From RBG-13-51-18 sp050014095 (GTDB taxonomy: Bacteria; Chloroflexota; Dehalococcoidia; Dehalococcoidales; RBG-16-60-22): a stretch of 64,000 bases of DNA. Every line of letters begins with the position of its first letter. The first letter of the stretch is position 1. Where the stretch lies: positions 248,001 through 312,000 of the forward strand of contig JBEKDZ010000001.1 in assembly GCA_050014095.1 (NCBI GenBank), in the 5' to 3' direction. Shown one piece after another: positions 34,446 to 43,782 of the stretch. Both the position numbers and the translations under genes were made by a program. The notes beneath the pieces were generated by a model. That model was given only the letters and a program-made list of their open reading frames with translations, did no database searches and had not been told where the DNA came from.

Positions 34446-34817
34446 TTGCTAGCTAGTTACGGATTAATCGGACTATTCCTGGTTGTGGCTATCCTCTTTT
34501 CCTTTACGATGGTCGTTATTCCTATTATCTTAAGATACCTGAAAATCGTCCCCAGCAACCCTAACCCCACCAAGAACTCCATCTTCGAATGCGGCATGGA
34601 GACCATCGGGAAGACCTGGGTGCAGTTCAACTTCCGCTACTATTTTTACGCCCTCGTTTTTCTCGCCCTCGATGTGCTGGTAGTCTTTCTCTATCCGTGG
34701 GCGGTGCAGCTTAAGCAGCTGGGGGCGTTCAGTCTTTACGTCGTCCTGATTCTGGTGGGCATTGTTTTAGTCGGCTACATCTATGCCTGGAAGAAGAAGG
34801 TTCTGGAATGGAAATAA
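34446..34817 (+). CDS. nuoA: Complex I subunit NuoA
   Basis: A small membrane subunit of the proton-pumping quinone oxidoreductase. The 123-residue protein has three hydrophobic segments and the family motif NPTKNSIFECGMETIGKTWV then QFNFRYYFYALVFLALDVLV. The start is TTG 34446 with AGAGGT upstream. It overlaps nuoB by 10 bases and opens an 11-subunit operon. Confidence 0.95.
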   Translation: MLASYGLIGLFLVVAILFSFTMVVIPIILRYLKIVPSNPNPTKNSIFECGMETIGKTWVQFNFRYYFYALVFLALDVLVVFLYPWAVQLKQLGAFSLYVVLILVGIVLVGYIYAWKKKVLEWK

Positions 34818-35443
34818 GCAGCGATAGAGAGTATATCTATGACGCCGCAGAGCTTGACCGGCATGAAGGTCAGGTTATCGAAAAGCTGAAAGCATCGAGC
34901 CGGAAGTCTATCCCCGATCCCGATGCCTGGCTGGATGAAGACATAAAACGCAATATCGTCCTCACCTCGTTGGACTGGGTGCTTAACTGGGCGCGGCGCT
35001 CTTCCCTGTGGACCGCCGTGTGCTACCCCGCTTGCTGCGGTATGGAATGGATGGCTACACTGGCGCCCCGCTTCGACGCTTCCCGTTTCGGTATGGAAAT
35101 TATGCGAGCTTCGCCACGCCAAGCCGACCTCCTGATTACGGCGGGAACGCTCACCTGGAAAATGGCGCCGAATGTCAAACGCATTTACGACCAGATGCCG
35201 GAGCCCAAGTGGGTAATTGCCATGGGCGCCTGCGGCATCAGCGGCGGCATCTTCCGCTCGGGTTATAACGTCGTCCCGGGCTACAATAAGATAATCCCCG
35301 TAGACGTCTACGTGCCCGGCTGCCCGCCGCGTCCGGAAGCCCTGATTTACGGCATTCAACAACTCCAGAAGAAGATTGCGAAAATAAAAGCCGTGCCTGA
35401 TTTGCCTAAGCTACCGAATCCTTTAAAGAAAGGTAAAAAGTAA
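34808..35443 (+). CDS. nuoB: Complex I subunit NuoB (cluster N2)
   Basis: NuoB holds the terminal iron-sulfur cluster N2 that reduces quinone. The 211-residue protein shows the four ligands in VCYPACCGMEWMA (adjacent Cys pair), MGACGISGG and YVPGCPPRPEAL. An N-terminal extension of about 50 residues precedes the core. It shares one base with nuoC. Confidence 0.96.
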   Translation: MEISSDREYIYDAAELDRHEGQVIEKLKASSRKSIPDPDAWLDEDIKRNIVLTSLDWVLNWARRSSLWTAVCYPACCGMEWMATLAPRFDASRFGMEIMRASPRQADLLITAGTLTWKMAPNVKRIYDQMPEPKWVIAMGACGISGGIFRSGYNVVPGYNKIIPVDVYVPGCPPRPEALIYGIQQLQKKIAKIKAVPDLPKLPNPLKKGKK

Positions 35444-35886
35444 TGACCGCCGCCCTTTCCGCCAAGGAAATTGTCAGCCAGTTGAGTGCCAGGTTCCCCG
35501 GAGCTATCGAGGAAGCCGGCTTGGATAGCGCTCTGGTAAAAAGCGAATCTCTACCGGCAGCGGCAGAATATCTCAAGACCGCCGAAGGGCTCAAGTACGA
35601 ATATTTGAACTATATCACCGCTGTTGACTATTACGACTATTTCGAGGTTGTTTATATGCTGACCTCGCTGGAATATAATCGCTCTGTCACTTTTAAAGTC
35701 CGCTGCTATTCCCGCGATAATCCCTCCGTACCTTCGTTAACGGGGCTTTATCAGGGGGCGGACTGGCAGGAGCGGGAGGTTTACGACCTCATGGGCATCA
35801 CGTTCGAGGGGCACCCGAACCTAAAACGCATCTTCCTCTGGGAAGGATATAATGGATATCCTTTGCGAAAGGACTGGAATCGGTGA
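35443..35886 (+). CDS. nuoC: Complex I subunit NuoC
   Basis: The peripheral-arm subunit close to NuoD. The 147-residue protein has YLNYITAVDYYDYFEVVYML and the family signature LYQGADWQEREVYDLMGITF, then EGHPNLKRIFLWEGYNGYPL. It is separate from nuoD (not fused), with a 4-base overlap. Confidence 0.94.
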   Translation: MTAALSAKEIVSQLSARFPGAIEEAGLDSALVKSESLPAAAEYLKTAEGLKYEYLNYITAVDYYDYFEVVYMLTSLEYNRSVTFKVRCYSRDNPSVPSLTGLYQGADWQEREVYDLMGITFEGHPNLKRIFLWEGYNGYPLRKDWNR

Positions 35887-37004
35887 CGACCACGCAGGAA
35901 TTAACTCTTAAAACCGAGCCTTTCGTGCTGAACATGGGTCCGCTGCACCCCAGTACCCACGGCGTTTACCGCATGAGGGTGACGCTGGATGGGGAGGTCG
36001 TGCTTGATATCGAGCCGATTTTTGGCTATTTGCACCGCGGCATTGAGAAGCTCATGGAAGAACGCACTTACACCGGCTGTATACCCCTTACCGACCGCCT
36101 GGATTATGCGTCCGCCATGAGTAATAATTTCAGCTACTGCCTGGCGGTGGAAAAGCTGGCAGGCATCAAGGTGCCGGAGCGCGCGGAATACATCCGCGTT
36201 ATTACCGCCGAGTTGCAGCGTATCGCTAACCACTGCCTGGCTATCGGCGCGATGTTGAACGACGCTGGAGCGCTCGGTACACCCTTCTTTTACCTCTGGC
36301 GTCAGCGTGAGAAAATCTATGACCTTTTTGAGATGCTCTGCGGGCAGCGCGTTTTGTATAATTATATGCGTATCGGTGGCGTGAGCCAGGATTTACCCGA
36401 TGAGTTCCTGCCGGCGGTAAAGAAATTTATCCCGCAGCTGCGTCATTTTATCGATGAATATGAGTTTTTCCTCAAGCAAAACGAGATATTAATAGCCCGC
36501 GCTAAAGGCGTCGGCATCCTGTCTAAAGAGCTAGCCACCAACTACGGCATCAGCGGTCCAGTGGCGCGCGCCAGTGGCATTAGGTGGGACCTGCGTAAAA
36601 ACGACCCCTACTCGGTTTACGACCGCTTCGAGTTCGATATCCCGACCCGCGAGAACGGGGATTGCTACGACCGCTATCGCGTGAGGATGGAGGAGATGAA
36701 GCAAAGTCTACGCATCGTCGAGCAGTCCGTGAAGCAAGTGCCCGGCGGGCCTTTTAGAACCGAAGTAAACCAGGTTATCCGCCCCCCAGCGGGAGAGGCT
36801 TACGCCCACATCGAGGGACCCAAAGGCGAGTTGGGCTATTATATCGTGTCGGATAACTCTATCGCGCCCTATCGCAGCCATATACGCTCCACCAGCCTGA
36901 TAAACCTCGGCGCTTTACGGCAGATGGTGAAAGGTTGGAAGGTAGCCGACCTTATTTTAATCTTCGGCAGCATCGATATTACCATGGGAGAGGTAGATAG
37001 ATAG
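35883..37004 (+). CDS. nuoD: Complex I subunit NuoD
   Basis: NuoD forms the quinone site with NuoB and is related to hydrogenase large subunits. The 373-residue protein starts at GTG 35883 and contains MGPLHPSTHGVYRMRVTLDG, FGYLHRGIEKLMEERTYTG, and RSHIRSTSLINLGALRQM near the end. It lacks the hydrogenase Ni-Fe cysteine pairs, which fits Nuo rather than an energy-converting hydrogenase. Confidence 0.96.
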   Translation: MTTTQELTLKTEPFVLNMGPLHPSTHGVYRMRVTLDGEVVLDIEPIFGYLHRGIEKLMEERTYTGCIPLTDRLDYASAMSNNFSYCLAVEKLAGIKVPERAEYIRVITAELQRIANHCLAIGAMLNDAGALGTPFFYLWRQREKIYDLFEMLCGQRVLYNYMRIGGVSQDLPDEFLPAVKKFIPQLRHFIDEYEFFLKQNEILIARAKGVGILSKELATNYGISGPVARASGIRWDLRKNDPYSVYDRFEFDIPTRENGDCYDRYRVRMEEMKQSLRIVEQSVKQVPGGPFRTEVNQVIRPPAGEAYAHIEGPKGELGYYIVSDNSIAPYRSHIRSTSLINLGALRQMVKGWKVADLILIFGSIDITMGEVDR

Positions 37005-38125
37005 TGAGTGGCGGTGAATTAATAATAAACACACCACTTGCCATGCAGGTAACGCCGGCGGACTGGCCCGGCGGCTACTGGTGGCACTGGCTGTTTTTCA
37101 CCGTCGCTATCATCGTTTTTATGTTGGTCATGGTCATCGGCGCTATCTATATCGAGCGCCGCGCCATGGGCAAAATGCAGTCACGCATCGGTCCCAATCG
37201 CACAGGTCCTTTTGGACTGCTACAGCCGGTGGCAGACGCTATTAAAGTGCTGCTTAAAGAAAACATCGTCCCCGGCACAGCGGATAAAATCGTGCACTTC
37301 CTGGCGCCCATCGTCGCCTTCACGCCGGTGCTGATGATTTTCGCGGTCATTCCTTTCCAGAACGGGGCACTATTAGCCGACCTTAATATCGGCATCCTGT
37401 ACGTTGTAGCGGTCAGCTCCATCGCCACCGTGGGTGTTTTCATGGCGGGGTGGGGCTCCGGCAATAAGTACTCCCTGCTCGGCGCCATGCGCGACATCGC
37501 TGCTGTGGTCAGCTATGAAATCCCGCTGGTACTGGCGATTATCGGCGTGGTTATCGTCTCCGGCTCTCTATCCATGAATGAGATAGTCACATCGCAGGAC
37601 ATACCTTATATCCTGGTACAACCTCTTGGTTTTTTGCTCTTCTTCATCGCCGCCTGCGCGGAAATTAACCGCAGTCCCTTCGACCTTACGGAGGCGGATT
37701 CTGAACTCACCGCCGGCTTCCATACCGAGTATTCCGGCATGAAGTTCGCCATGTTTTACCTGGTGGAATATGCCGAGGCGATGGCGATGTCCGCTGTTAT
37801 CACCACGCTCTTCTTAAGCGGCTGGCGGGGACCCTGGCTGCCGCCCTGGCTCTGGTTCATCATTAAAACAGTCATCGTCTTCTTCGTCATGGTCTGGACG
37901 CGGACGACCCTGCCGCGCGTGCGCATCGACCAGCTTATGGGTCTGGCGTGGAAATTTGTTCTCCCACTGGCATTAATCAATCTCTTTATCACCGCCATCG
38001 AGGTCATCTTTTGGCCGGACGTTTCACAGTGGTTTTTCGTTATCGTCAATATCGCCCTAGCGGCGATACTGGTAATTTTGTTTTCGAAACTATTTAAACC
38101 GGGATGGGGCAGAGTTGAAGTTTGA
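37004..38125 (+). CDS. nuoH: Complex I subunit NuoH
   Basis: A membrane subunit that connects the quinone site to the pump modules. The 373-residue protein has about eight hydrophobic segments, ERRAMGKMQSRIGPNRTGPF, the loop EINRSPFDLTEADSELTAGF, then HTEYSGMKFAMFYLVEYAEA, all family motifs. It overlaps nuoI by 11 bases. Confidence 0.96.
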   Translation: MSGGELIINTPLAMQVTPADWPGGYWWHWLFFTVAIIVFMLVMVIGAIYIERRAMGKMQSRIGPNRTGPFGLLQPVADAIKVLLKENIVPGTADKIVHFLAPIVAFTPVLMIFAVIPFQNGALLADLNIGILYVVAVSSIATVGVFMAGWGSGNKYSLLGAMRDIAAVVSYEIPLVLAIIGVVIVSGSLSMNEIVTSQDIPYILVQPLGFLLFFIAACAEINRSPFDLTEADSELTAGFHTEYSGMKFAMFYLVEYAEAMAMSAVITTLFLSGWRGPWLPPWLWFIIKTVIVFFVMVWTRTTLPRVRIDQLMGLAWKFVLPLALINLFITAIEVIFWPDVSQWFFVIVNIALAAILVILFSKLFKPGWGRVEV

Positions 38126-38615
38126 AAATTTCGGCATCGGCATGCTAAAGGGGATGGCGGTCACTATCCTGCATCTCTTCCGGCACGCTTCGGTATCGCA
38201 GTACCCGGAGCAGCGCCTCAACATCTCAAGGCGGAGTCGCGGCAACGAGCTGGTTTGGAGTCGCGAGCGTTGCACCGGCTGCGCCACCTGCGCCAAGGCA
38301 TGCCCGCAGGGGGCTATTGAAATCGTCACCGCCACCGATATGGCAGAAAACAAATATAAGGTGGAAACCTACCGGGTGGATACCGGCTACTGCATCCAGT
38401 GCGGCTTATGCGTGGAGGCTTGCCCCTACGACGCTGTTTTTCTGGGCTATTCTTACGAGCGGGCGAGATACCGCCGCGCCGAGCTGGTACAGTCCAACGA
38501 CGAGCTGCTGGAGAGTCCGCAAAGACCCGTTAGCGGCTATTTCCACCCCGATATTGCGGAGAAGCTGCCCAAGCAAACCCTGCTGATAGAAAAAGTCGTG
38601 GAGAAAAGAAAATAA
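38115..38615 (+). CDS. nuoI: Complex I subunit NuoI (2x[4Fe-4S])
   Basis: NuoI carries two [4Fe-4S] clusters that pass electrons to NuoB. The 166-residue protein has CTGCATCAKACPQG and CIQCGLCVEACPYDA. In a complex without NuoEFG this subunit may be near the entry point for electrons. The ATG of nuoJ overlaps the stop by one base. Confidence 0.95.
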   Translation: MKFENFGIGMLKGMAVTILHLFRHASVSQYPEQRLNISRRSRGNELVWSRERCTGCATCAKACPQGAIEIVTATDMAENKYKVETYRVDTGYCIQCGLCVEACPYDAVFLGYSYERARYRRAELVQSNDELLESPQRPVSGYFHPDIAEKLPKQTLLIEKVVEKRK

Positions 38616-39109
38616 TGGGACAGACGGTAGCATTCTGGATAATGGCTGTCGTGATAGTGGGGACGGCACTGGCTGTGGTATTCCTGCGCAACGTCTTCCG
38701 CGCCGCCCTGACACTGATACTCTGTTTTATCGCCGTGGCGGGGATTTACATTACTTTGAGCGCCGACTTTTTGGCGGCGGTGCAGATACTGGTATACGTC
38801 GGCGCGATATCCGTATTGATTATTTTAGCGATTATGATGACCCGCGGTATCCAGAAAGGCGACCCGGCCAATAAGCTACAGATTCCCGCCGCTATCGTGG
38901 CAGCGGTATTGCTGGGAATCCTGGTATACGCGGTTACCAGCACCCCCTGGGGTATTTCGTCCCAGCCGCCGCTGACGCCAACCACCGAGCCATTAGCCGC
39001 CAAGCTCTTTAGCGAAAACGGTTATATACTGCCGGTGCTGACCGGCGCCACGCTGTTGCTGGCGGCGATACTGGGCGCTATCGTTATCACGAGGGAGAAT
39101 CATAAGTGA
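38615..39109 (+). CDS. nuoJ: Complex I subunit NuoJ
   Basis: A five-helix membrane subunit. The 164-residue protein has VFLRNVFRAALTLILCFIAV and FLAAVQILVYVGAISVLIIL, the typical NuoJ pattern, and a final hydrophobic helix before a short basic end. It overlaps nuoK by 4 bases (GTGA). Confidence 0.93.
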   Translation: MGQTVAFWIMAVVIVGTALAVVFLRNVFRAALTLILCFIAVAGIYITLSADFLAAVQILVYVGAISVLIILAIMMTRGIQKGDPANKLQIPAAIVAAVLLGILVYAVTSTPWGISSQPPLTPTTEPLAAKLFSENGYILPVLTGATLLLAAILGAIVITRENHK

Positions 39110-39417
39110 CTATCGGACTGACACATTATCTGGTGCTATCGGCAGTGCTGTTCTGCATCGGGCTTTACGGCGCGCTGACCCGGCGTAACGCTGTAATCAT
39201 CTTAATGTGCATCGAGCTGATGCTTAATGCCGTGAATATCAGCCTAATCGCCTTTTCCAGCTACGTGGTGCCCCAGCTATTGACCGGGCAGGTCTTTGCC
39301 ATCTTCGTGATGGTGGTAGCTGCCGCCGAGGTAGCCGTAGGCTTGGCGATAGTGCTGGCGATGTTCCGCCATTTTAAAGATATCGACATTAATAATATTA
39401 ACCTGCTCAAGTGGTAA
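39106..39417 (+). CDS. nuoK: Complex I subunit NuoK
   Basis: A three-helix antiporter-like subunit. The 103-residue protein has RRNAVIILMCIELMLNAVNI (with the conserved membrane Glu) and FVMVVAAAEVAVGLAIVLAM (second Glu). The start is GTG 39106. Normally nuoL would follow; here three small genes intervene. Confidence 0.95.
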   Translation: MTIGLTHYLVLSAVLFCIGLYGALTRRNAVIILMCIELMLNAVNISLIAFSSYVVPQLLTGQVFAIFVMVVAAAEVAVGLAIVLAMFRHFKDIDINNINLLKW

Positions 39418-39480
39418 GCACAGAGAGAAAAAACAATGGAAGACGAGAAAAAGGAAGAAGAAAAGAAGAGGAGGAGAACA

Positions 39481-39624
39481 ATGAAGACGGCGGGTGGTCT
39501 CGCGGGGGCTTTCTGGTTTGCCGGCTGGCTGTTTGCCATCGGCTTCGCCCATCTGGTATGGTGGAAAATCATCCTGGGCATCGTGGTCTGGCCGTACTTC
39601 CTGGGCACATACATGGGAGGGTAA
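39481..39624 (+). CDS. Small hydrophobic protein inside the nuo operon
   Basis: Not recognised. A 47-residue protein that is nearly all hydrophobic: AGGLAGAFWFAGWLFAIGFA, then WWKIILGIVVWPYFLGTYM, suggesting one hairpin or two short membrane helices with several Trp. ATG 39481 is preferred because GAGGAGGAG (39468-39476) is ideally spaced; an in-frame ATG at 39436 would add 15 charged residues that merely translate the purine-rich leader. Its operon position suggests an accessory role with complex I, but this is inference. Confidence 0.6.
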   Translation: MKTAGGLAGAFWFAGWLFAIGFAHLVWWKIILGIVVWPYFLGTYMGG

Positions 39625-39640
39625 ACCGGATTGGGGCGTT

Positions 39641-39715
39641 TAAGAGGGGCGAAGCCCCTCTTCCTAAAAACCTCCCCCTCTCCGTCAACGGAGAGGGGGA
39701 CATAGGGGGTGAGGT
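39641..39715. repeat. Hairpin repeats between small nuo-operon genes
   Basis: AGAGGGGCGAAGCCCCTCTT, followed by CCTCCCCCTCTCCGTCAACG and GAGAGGGGGACATAGGGGGT. It belongs to the CTCTCCC/GGGAGAGG family and ends 3 bases before the ATG of the next gene. Confidence 0.8.
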
Positions 39716-39718
39716 AAT

Positions 39719-39928
39719 ATGAACAAAAAATGGACTGGATATAGTTTAGCAATTTTTCTCTCAGGAGTCGTTTTACTAGCAACTGGCATTATTGAATGGC
39801 TCGTGCCTCAAGTAGAAAAAGTCACTATAGATTTTATAAAAGATAATCCGAAAGCCTTTCTTTATGCCGTTTTTGGAATAGTATTTATACTCGTATCTGT
39901 TATATGGAAAGGTGATAAACACCCTTAG
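39719..39928 (+). CDS. AT-rich small two-helix membrane protein
   Basis: Not recognised. 69 residues with two hydrophobic segments (YSLAIFLSGVVLLATGIIEW and AFLYAVFGIVFILVSVIW) around a short charged loop. The gene is visibly more AT-rich than the flanking nuo genes and starts directly after a hairpin repeat, so it may be an insertion into the operon. GGTGAGGT at 39708-39715 could be the ribosome binding site. Confidence 0.6.
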   Translation: MNKKWTGYSLAIFLSGVVLLATGIIEWLVPQVEKVTIDFIKDNPKAFLYAVFGIVFILVSVIWKGDKHP

Positions 39929-40123
39929 ATGTGGATTGAAGTTAAAAAAACGCAAACTTTAGCTATTGCCGAGGCATGGAAGGAATGCTTCGAGGGGGAA
40001 GGTATTCCTACGCGCATTATGCCGCAGAAAGGCTTGCCGGAAGGGCGGGAGATTACGCCATATTCCGTTTTAGTACCGCAGGATAAAGAGCACGTTATTA
40101 AGGACATTTTAAGGAAGCTATGA
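39929..40123 (+). CDS. DUF2007-like small protein
   Basis: A 64-residue soluble protein: MWIEVKKTQTLAIAEAWKEC, GEGIPTRIM, then YSVLVPQDKEHVIKDILRKL. The layout (strand, helix, glycine turn, strand, final helix) resembles DUF2007 / putative signal-transducing proteins, but the family call is by eye. The ATG touches the stop of the preceding gene and its own end overlaps the nuoL start by 4 bases, so it is firmly within the operon. Confidence 0.65.
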   Translation: MWIEVKKTQTLAIAEAWKECFEGEGIPTRIMPQKGLPEGREITPYSVLVPQDKEHVIKDILRKL

Positions 40124-42117
40124 TACCTTATCAGCTTATCTGGCTCATCATGCTGCTGCCGCTGGCGTCGTTCATCGTCAACGGACTGCTCATACGGCCG
40201 TTTGTTAAACCTAAGAGCAAGGTTTACGGCTATATTACCATCGCGTCGATAGCCATCTCGGCAGTGTTTTCTGTCTGGGCGCTTTTCAACGTGATGTCTA
40301 ACCGCCAACTAACCGTGCCAGACGTTAGCTGGATAACCATCGGCAGTTTCAACTTCCACGTCGGCATCATCATGGACCAGCTTGCCGCCATCATGGCAGT
40401 CGTCGTCTCGGTTGTCAGCCTGATGGTGCAGATATACTCGATGGGCTACATGGAGCATGATGAGGCGGGCTACTACCGCTATTACTCCTTCATGTCGTTA
40501 TTCACCTTCTCCATGCTGGGACTGGTTCTTTCCGATAATTTGCTTTTCACCTTCGTTTTCTGGGAGATGGTGGGGCTTTGCTCCTACCTGCTCATCGGAT
40601 TCTGGTTCCATAAGCCCTCGGCCGCCAACGCCGCCAAGAAAGCCTTTATCGTCACCCGTATCGGCGACTTCGGTTTCCTGGCGGGGATTTTAATACTTTA
40701 TTTTAACGCCCATACTTTTGATATCGCGCAGCTGCACAGTCTGGCGGTCAGCGGTCTGCTGGGCGGGTCGGCTTTAATGTGGGCATGTATCGGTCTGTTC
40801 GGCGGGGCTATCGGCAAGAGCGCTCAGTTCCCGCTCCACGTCTGGTTGCCGGACGCTATGGAAGGCCCCACCCCCGTCAGCGCCCTCATCCATTCGGCGA
40901 CGATGGTCTGCGCTGGCGTCTTCCTGGTAGCACGCATGATGCCCCTCTTCGTCTCCTCCCCAGATGCCATCAGAATCGTCGCTACTATTGGCGGATTTAC
41001 AGCTATCTTCGCCGCGACGATGGGCTTGGTGGCTAACGACATCAAGCGCGTGCTGGCTTACTCCACTATCAGCCAGATTGGCTACATGATGCTGGGGTTG
41101 GGAGCAGCGGGGACGGCTTTAGCTTCGCAAATCCACAGCGGGGGAATCATCTCAACTAACGAAGAAATTATTATTTTGGCTAAGGGTGCGGTGGCAGTAG
41201 GCATGTTCCACCTGTTCACCCATGCTTTCTTCAAAGCACTTCTTTTCATGGGCGCGGGCAGCGTCAACCACGCTACAGGCACCTTCGATATGCGGCAGAT
41301 GGGCGGCTTACGCAAAACCATGCCCTGGACGTATGCTACGTTTCTTATCGGCTCGTTGAGTCTGGCGGGCATCTGGCCTCTAGCGGGATTCTGGAGCAAG
41401 GACGAGATACTCGCCACCGCATTTACGAGTCAGCCGGTGCTGTTCTGGCTGGCTTTGATAACCGTATTCCTGACGGCTTTTTATATGTTCCGCGCCATTT
41501 TTATGACCTTCCACGGGGAGTACCGCGGCGGCGATAAGGAAAGCGGTAAGGACTACCGTCATACCCACGAATCGCCGTGGGTGATGGTAGCGCCGCTGGT
41601 GTTTTTAGCTTTACTAGCGATTGGCGCCGGCTGGTGGAACGCTAGCGGCGGTTTCAGCTCCTTCATGGGAGGGGAATCGGAGGCGGGGAGCGGCATAGTG
41701 GCAATCTTCAGTATCTTTACCCATACGGTCAACGGTGTGCCGCTGCCGCTGATTTCCTTATTAGTTGCCCTGCTCGGTATCTTTTCAGCTTACGCGGTCT
41801 ACCTTAAAAAATGGATTACGGCGGAGTCCATCGGCAAGTTATTTGGGCCGCTTTACAACGTCGTCCGTGATAAATACTATTTCGACGACCTTTATGAGAA
41901 CGTCATCGTTAAGCTAGGACTGGTTAAAGGGCTTTTCACCGGCTTTAAGCTGTTCGACGAAAAAGGCGTGGACGGTATGGTCAACGGGACAGCGGATATC
42001 GTGGTGCGGGGCGGCAAAGCCGTTCGCCAGGCGCAGACAGGGCAGCTACAGCTTTACGCTTTATTCATCGGCATAGGAATTGCAGTTATCACGATATGTG
42101 TATTGATATGGGGGTAA
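40120..42117 (+). CDS. nuoL: Complex I subunit NuoL
   Basis: The distal antiporter-like proton pump. The 665-residue protein has FTFVFWEMVGLCSYLLIGFW, then KSAQFPLHVWLPDAMEGPTP and ALIHSATMVCAGVFLVARM, the core quinone-oxidoreductase antiporter motifs, and a long C-terminal extension with the lateral helix. It starts at ATG 40120 within the preceding gene's end. Confidence 0.96.
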   Translation: MIPYQLIWLIMLLPLASFIVNGLLIRPFVKPKSKVYGYITIASIAISAVFSVWALFNVMSNRQLTVPDVSWITIGSFNFHVGIIMDQLAAIMAVVVSVVSLMVQIYSMGYMEHDEAGYYRYYSFMSLFTFSMLGLVLSDNLLFTFVFWEMVGLCSYLLIGFWFHKPSAANAAKKAFIVTRIGDFGFLAGILILYFNAHTFDIAQLHSLAVSGLLGGSALMWACIGLFGGAIGKSAQFPLHVWLPDAMEGPTPVSALIHSATMVCAGVFLVARMMPLFVSSPDAIRIVATIGGFTAIFAATMGLVANDIKRVLAYSTISQIGYMMLGLGAAGTALASQIHSGGIISTNEEIIILAKGAVAVGMFHLFTHAFFKALLFMGAGSVNHATGTFDMRQMGGLRKTMPWTYATFLIGSLSLAGIWPLAGFWSKDEILATAFTSQPVLFWLALITVFLTAFYMFRAIFMTFHGEYRGGDKESGKDYRHTHESPWVMVAPLVFLALLAIGAGWWNASGGFSSFMGGESEAGSGIVAIFSIFTHTVNGVPLPLISLLVALLGIFSAYAVYLKKWITAESIGKLFGPLYNVVRDKYYFDDLYENVIVKLGLVKGLFTGFKLFDEKGVDGMVNGTADIVVRGGKAVRQAQTGQLQLYALFIGIGIAVITICVLIWG

Positions 42118-42123
42118 CAGGTA

Positions 42124-42247
42124 TGTCATTCTGAGGGAACGCAGTGACCGAAGAATCTCTGGGTCGGGGTGGTTAAAAAAACCCCACCCCGCTCCGATAT
42201 CCTTCGCGGAGTTAACCCTGAGCGAAGCGTGAGGGCTCAGGATGACA
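42124..42247. repeat. Palindromic dispersed repeat between nuoL and nuoM
   Basis: Runs from TGTCATTCTGAGGGAACGCA to GTGAGGGCTCAGGATGACA. Inner parts include AACCCCACCCCG against CGGGGTGGTT. It fills most of the 174-bp gap between two cotranscribed nuo genes. Confidence 0.85.
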
Positions 42248-42291
42248 ACAATAGGAAAAAGGAATAAAAACTCTTTTTGGAGATAATATAG

Positions 42292-43782
42292 TTGGACTTT
42301 AATTATTTATCAACCATACTTTTCCTGCCGGCGGCAGGAGCCATCGTCATCGCCATGATGAAGGGCAAAGACGAGAAGCTTTACAAGTGGCTGGCCGTCG
42401 TCTTTACGGCTATCCCGCTGGCGCTGGCGATATACCTGTTTGTCGCCTTCGACCGCTCCACCGGAGCGGCGACAATGCAATTCCAGGAAAACTACCTCTG
42501 GATTGCCCCGCTTAACTCTTATTATCACCTAGGCGTGGACGGGTTGAGTTTACCGCTAATGTTATTAACGACCTTTCTTGGATTTTTAGCGGTGCTGATA
42601 TCATGGAAAGTGCACGAAAGGCCGCGCGAGTTCTTCGCCTGGCTGCTGTTGCTGGAAACGAGCATCATCGGCGTTTTCGTCTCCCTCGACCTGCTTTTGT
42701 TCTTCATCATGTGGGAAATCGAGGTTATCCCGATGTACTTCCTCATTTCTATCTGGGGCTCGGGGAGGAAGGGCTACTCCGCCACCAAGTACGTTATATA
42801 TACCCTGTTCGGCAGCGCCCTGATGCTGGCGGGTATTTTAAGTCTTTATTTTACCACTGGCAGCTTGAGCATGATGGATATCGCCAATGGTGGATTGGGC
42901 ATGGTGCAGACGGCGATGCCGGCGACGGCGATATTCTGGCTGCTGTTCATCGGGTTTGCCGTGAAGCTGCCGATGTTCCCCTTGCATACTTGGCTGCCAG
43001 ACGCCCATACCGACGCCCCCACCGCCGTTAGCGTGATGTTGGCGGGTGTTTTAATCAAGATGGGCGGCTACGGGATGATTCGGCTTTGCGTGAGCATGTT
43101 CCCTTTACAGGCGCAGCAGTACGCCCAGATTCTTATTATACTGGCGCTCGTTGGTATTATTTACGGTGCGGCCGTCACTTTAGTGCAGAAAGATATCAAG
43201 CGACTTATTGCTTATAGCAGCATCAGCCACATGGGCTATGTTTTGCTGGGCATCTTCGCCTTAGGCGAGGTTAGCCTCACCGGCGCCGCTTTACAGATGT
43301 TCAGTCACGGCGTCGTTACCGGACTGCTCTTCGCCATGGCCGGGTTGGTTATCCATAATGTCGAGGTGCGTGATTTAAGTAAACTGGGCGGACTGGGACG
43401 GCAAGTGCCGATTATCATGGCGGTCTTCGTTATCGCCGGGCTGGCGTCTTTAGGGTTGCCCACCACCAGCGGCTTCGCCGCCGAGTTCCTTATCTTCCTG
43501 GGCAGCTACACCAGCGGCGTGGTGGCCCACCTTAACGTTTACACGATAGTTGCTATCATCGGCGTCGTTCTTACGGCCGGCTACATTCTCTGGATGCTGC
43601 AGCAAGCATTCCACGGACCCGTAAAGGCGAAGTTCAACGGCGTGAAAGACGCCAATAATCTGGAAAAAGTCTATATGTTTGTGATGGTGGCGGTGATTAT
43701 GCTGGTGGGTATTTACCCGGCGATTTTAACGGATGTGTTTAATGCCGGGATTACGCCCATCGTAAAACTAATTGGCGGTTAA
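42292..43782 (+). CDS. nuoM: Complex I subunit NuoM
   Basis: The second antiporter-like subunit. The 496-residue protein has GVDGLSLPLMLLTTFLGFLA, FFIMWEIEVIPMYFLI (conserved Glu in the MWE motif), and KLPMFPLHTWLPDAHTDAPT. The start is TTG 42292, with TTGGAGAT upstream. Confidence 0.95.
   Translation: MDFNYLSTILFLPAAGAIVIAMMKGKDEKLYKWLAVVFTAIPLALAIYLFVAFDRSTGAATMQFQENYLWIAPLNSYYHLGVDGLSLPLMLLTTFLGFLAVLISWKVHERPREFFAWLLLLETSIIGVFVSLDLLLFFIMWEIEVIPMYFLISIWGSGRKGYSATKYVIYTLFGSALMLAGILSLYFTTGSLSMMDIANGGLGMVQTAMPATAIFWLLFIGFAVKLPMFPLHTWLPDAHTDAPTAVSVMLAGVLIKMGGYGMIRLCVSMFPLQAQQYAQILIILALVGIIYGAAVTLVQKDIKRLIAYSSISHMGYVLLGIFALGEVSLTGAALQMFSHGVVTGLLFAMAGLVIHNVEVRDLSKLGGLGRQVPIIMAVFVIAGLASLGLPTTSGFAAEFLIFLGSYTSGVVAHLNVYTIVAIIGVVLTAGYILWMLQQAFHGPVKAKFNGVKDANNLEKVYMFVMVAVIMLVGIYPAILTDVFNAGITPIVKLIGG

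Noticed and set aside
39436..39480. Longer start for the 47-residue membrane protein giving an EDEKKEEEKKRRRT head
   Set aside because: The codons are a purine-rich leader that contains the GAGGAGGAG ribosome binding site of the better start at 39481.
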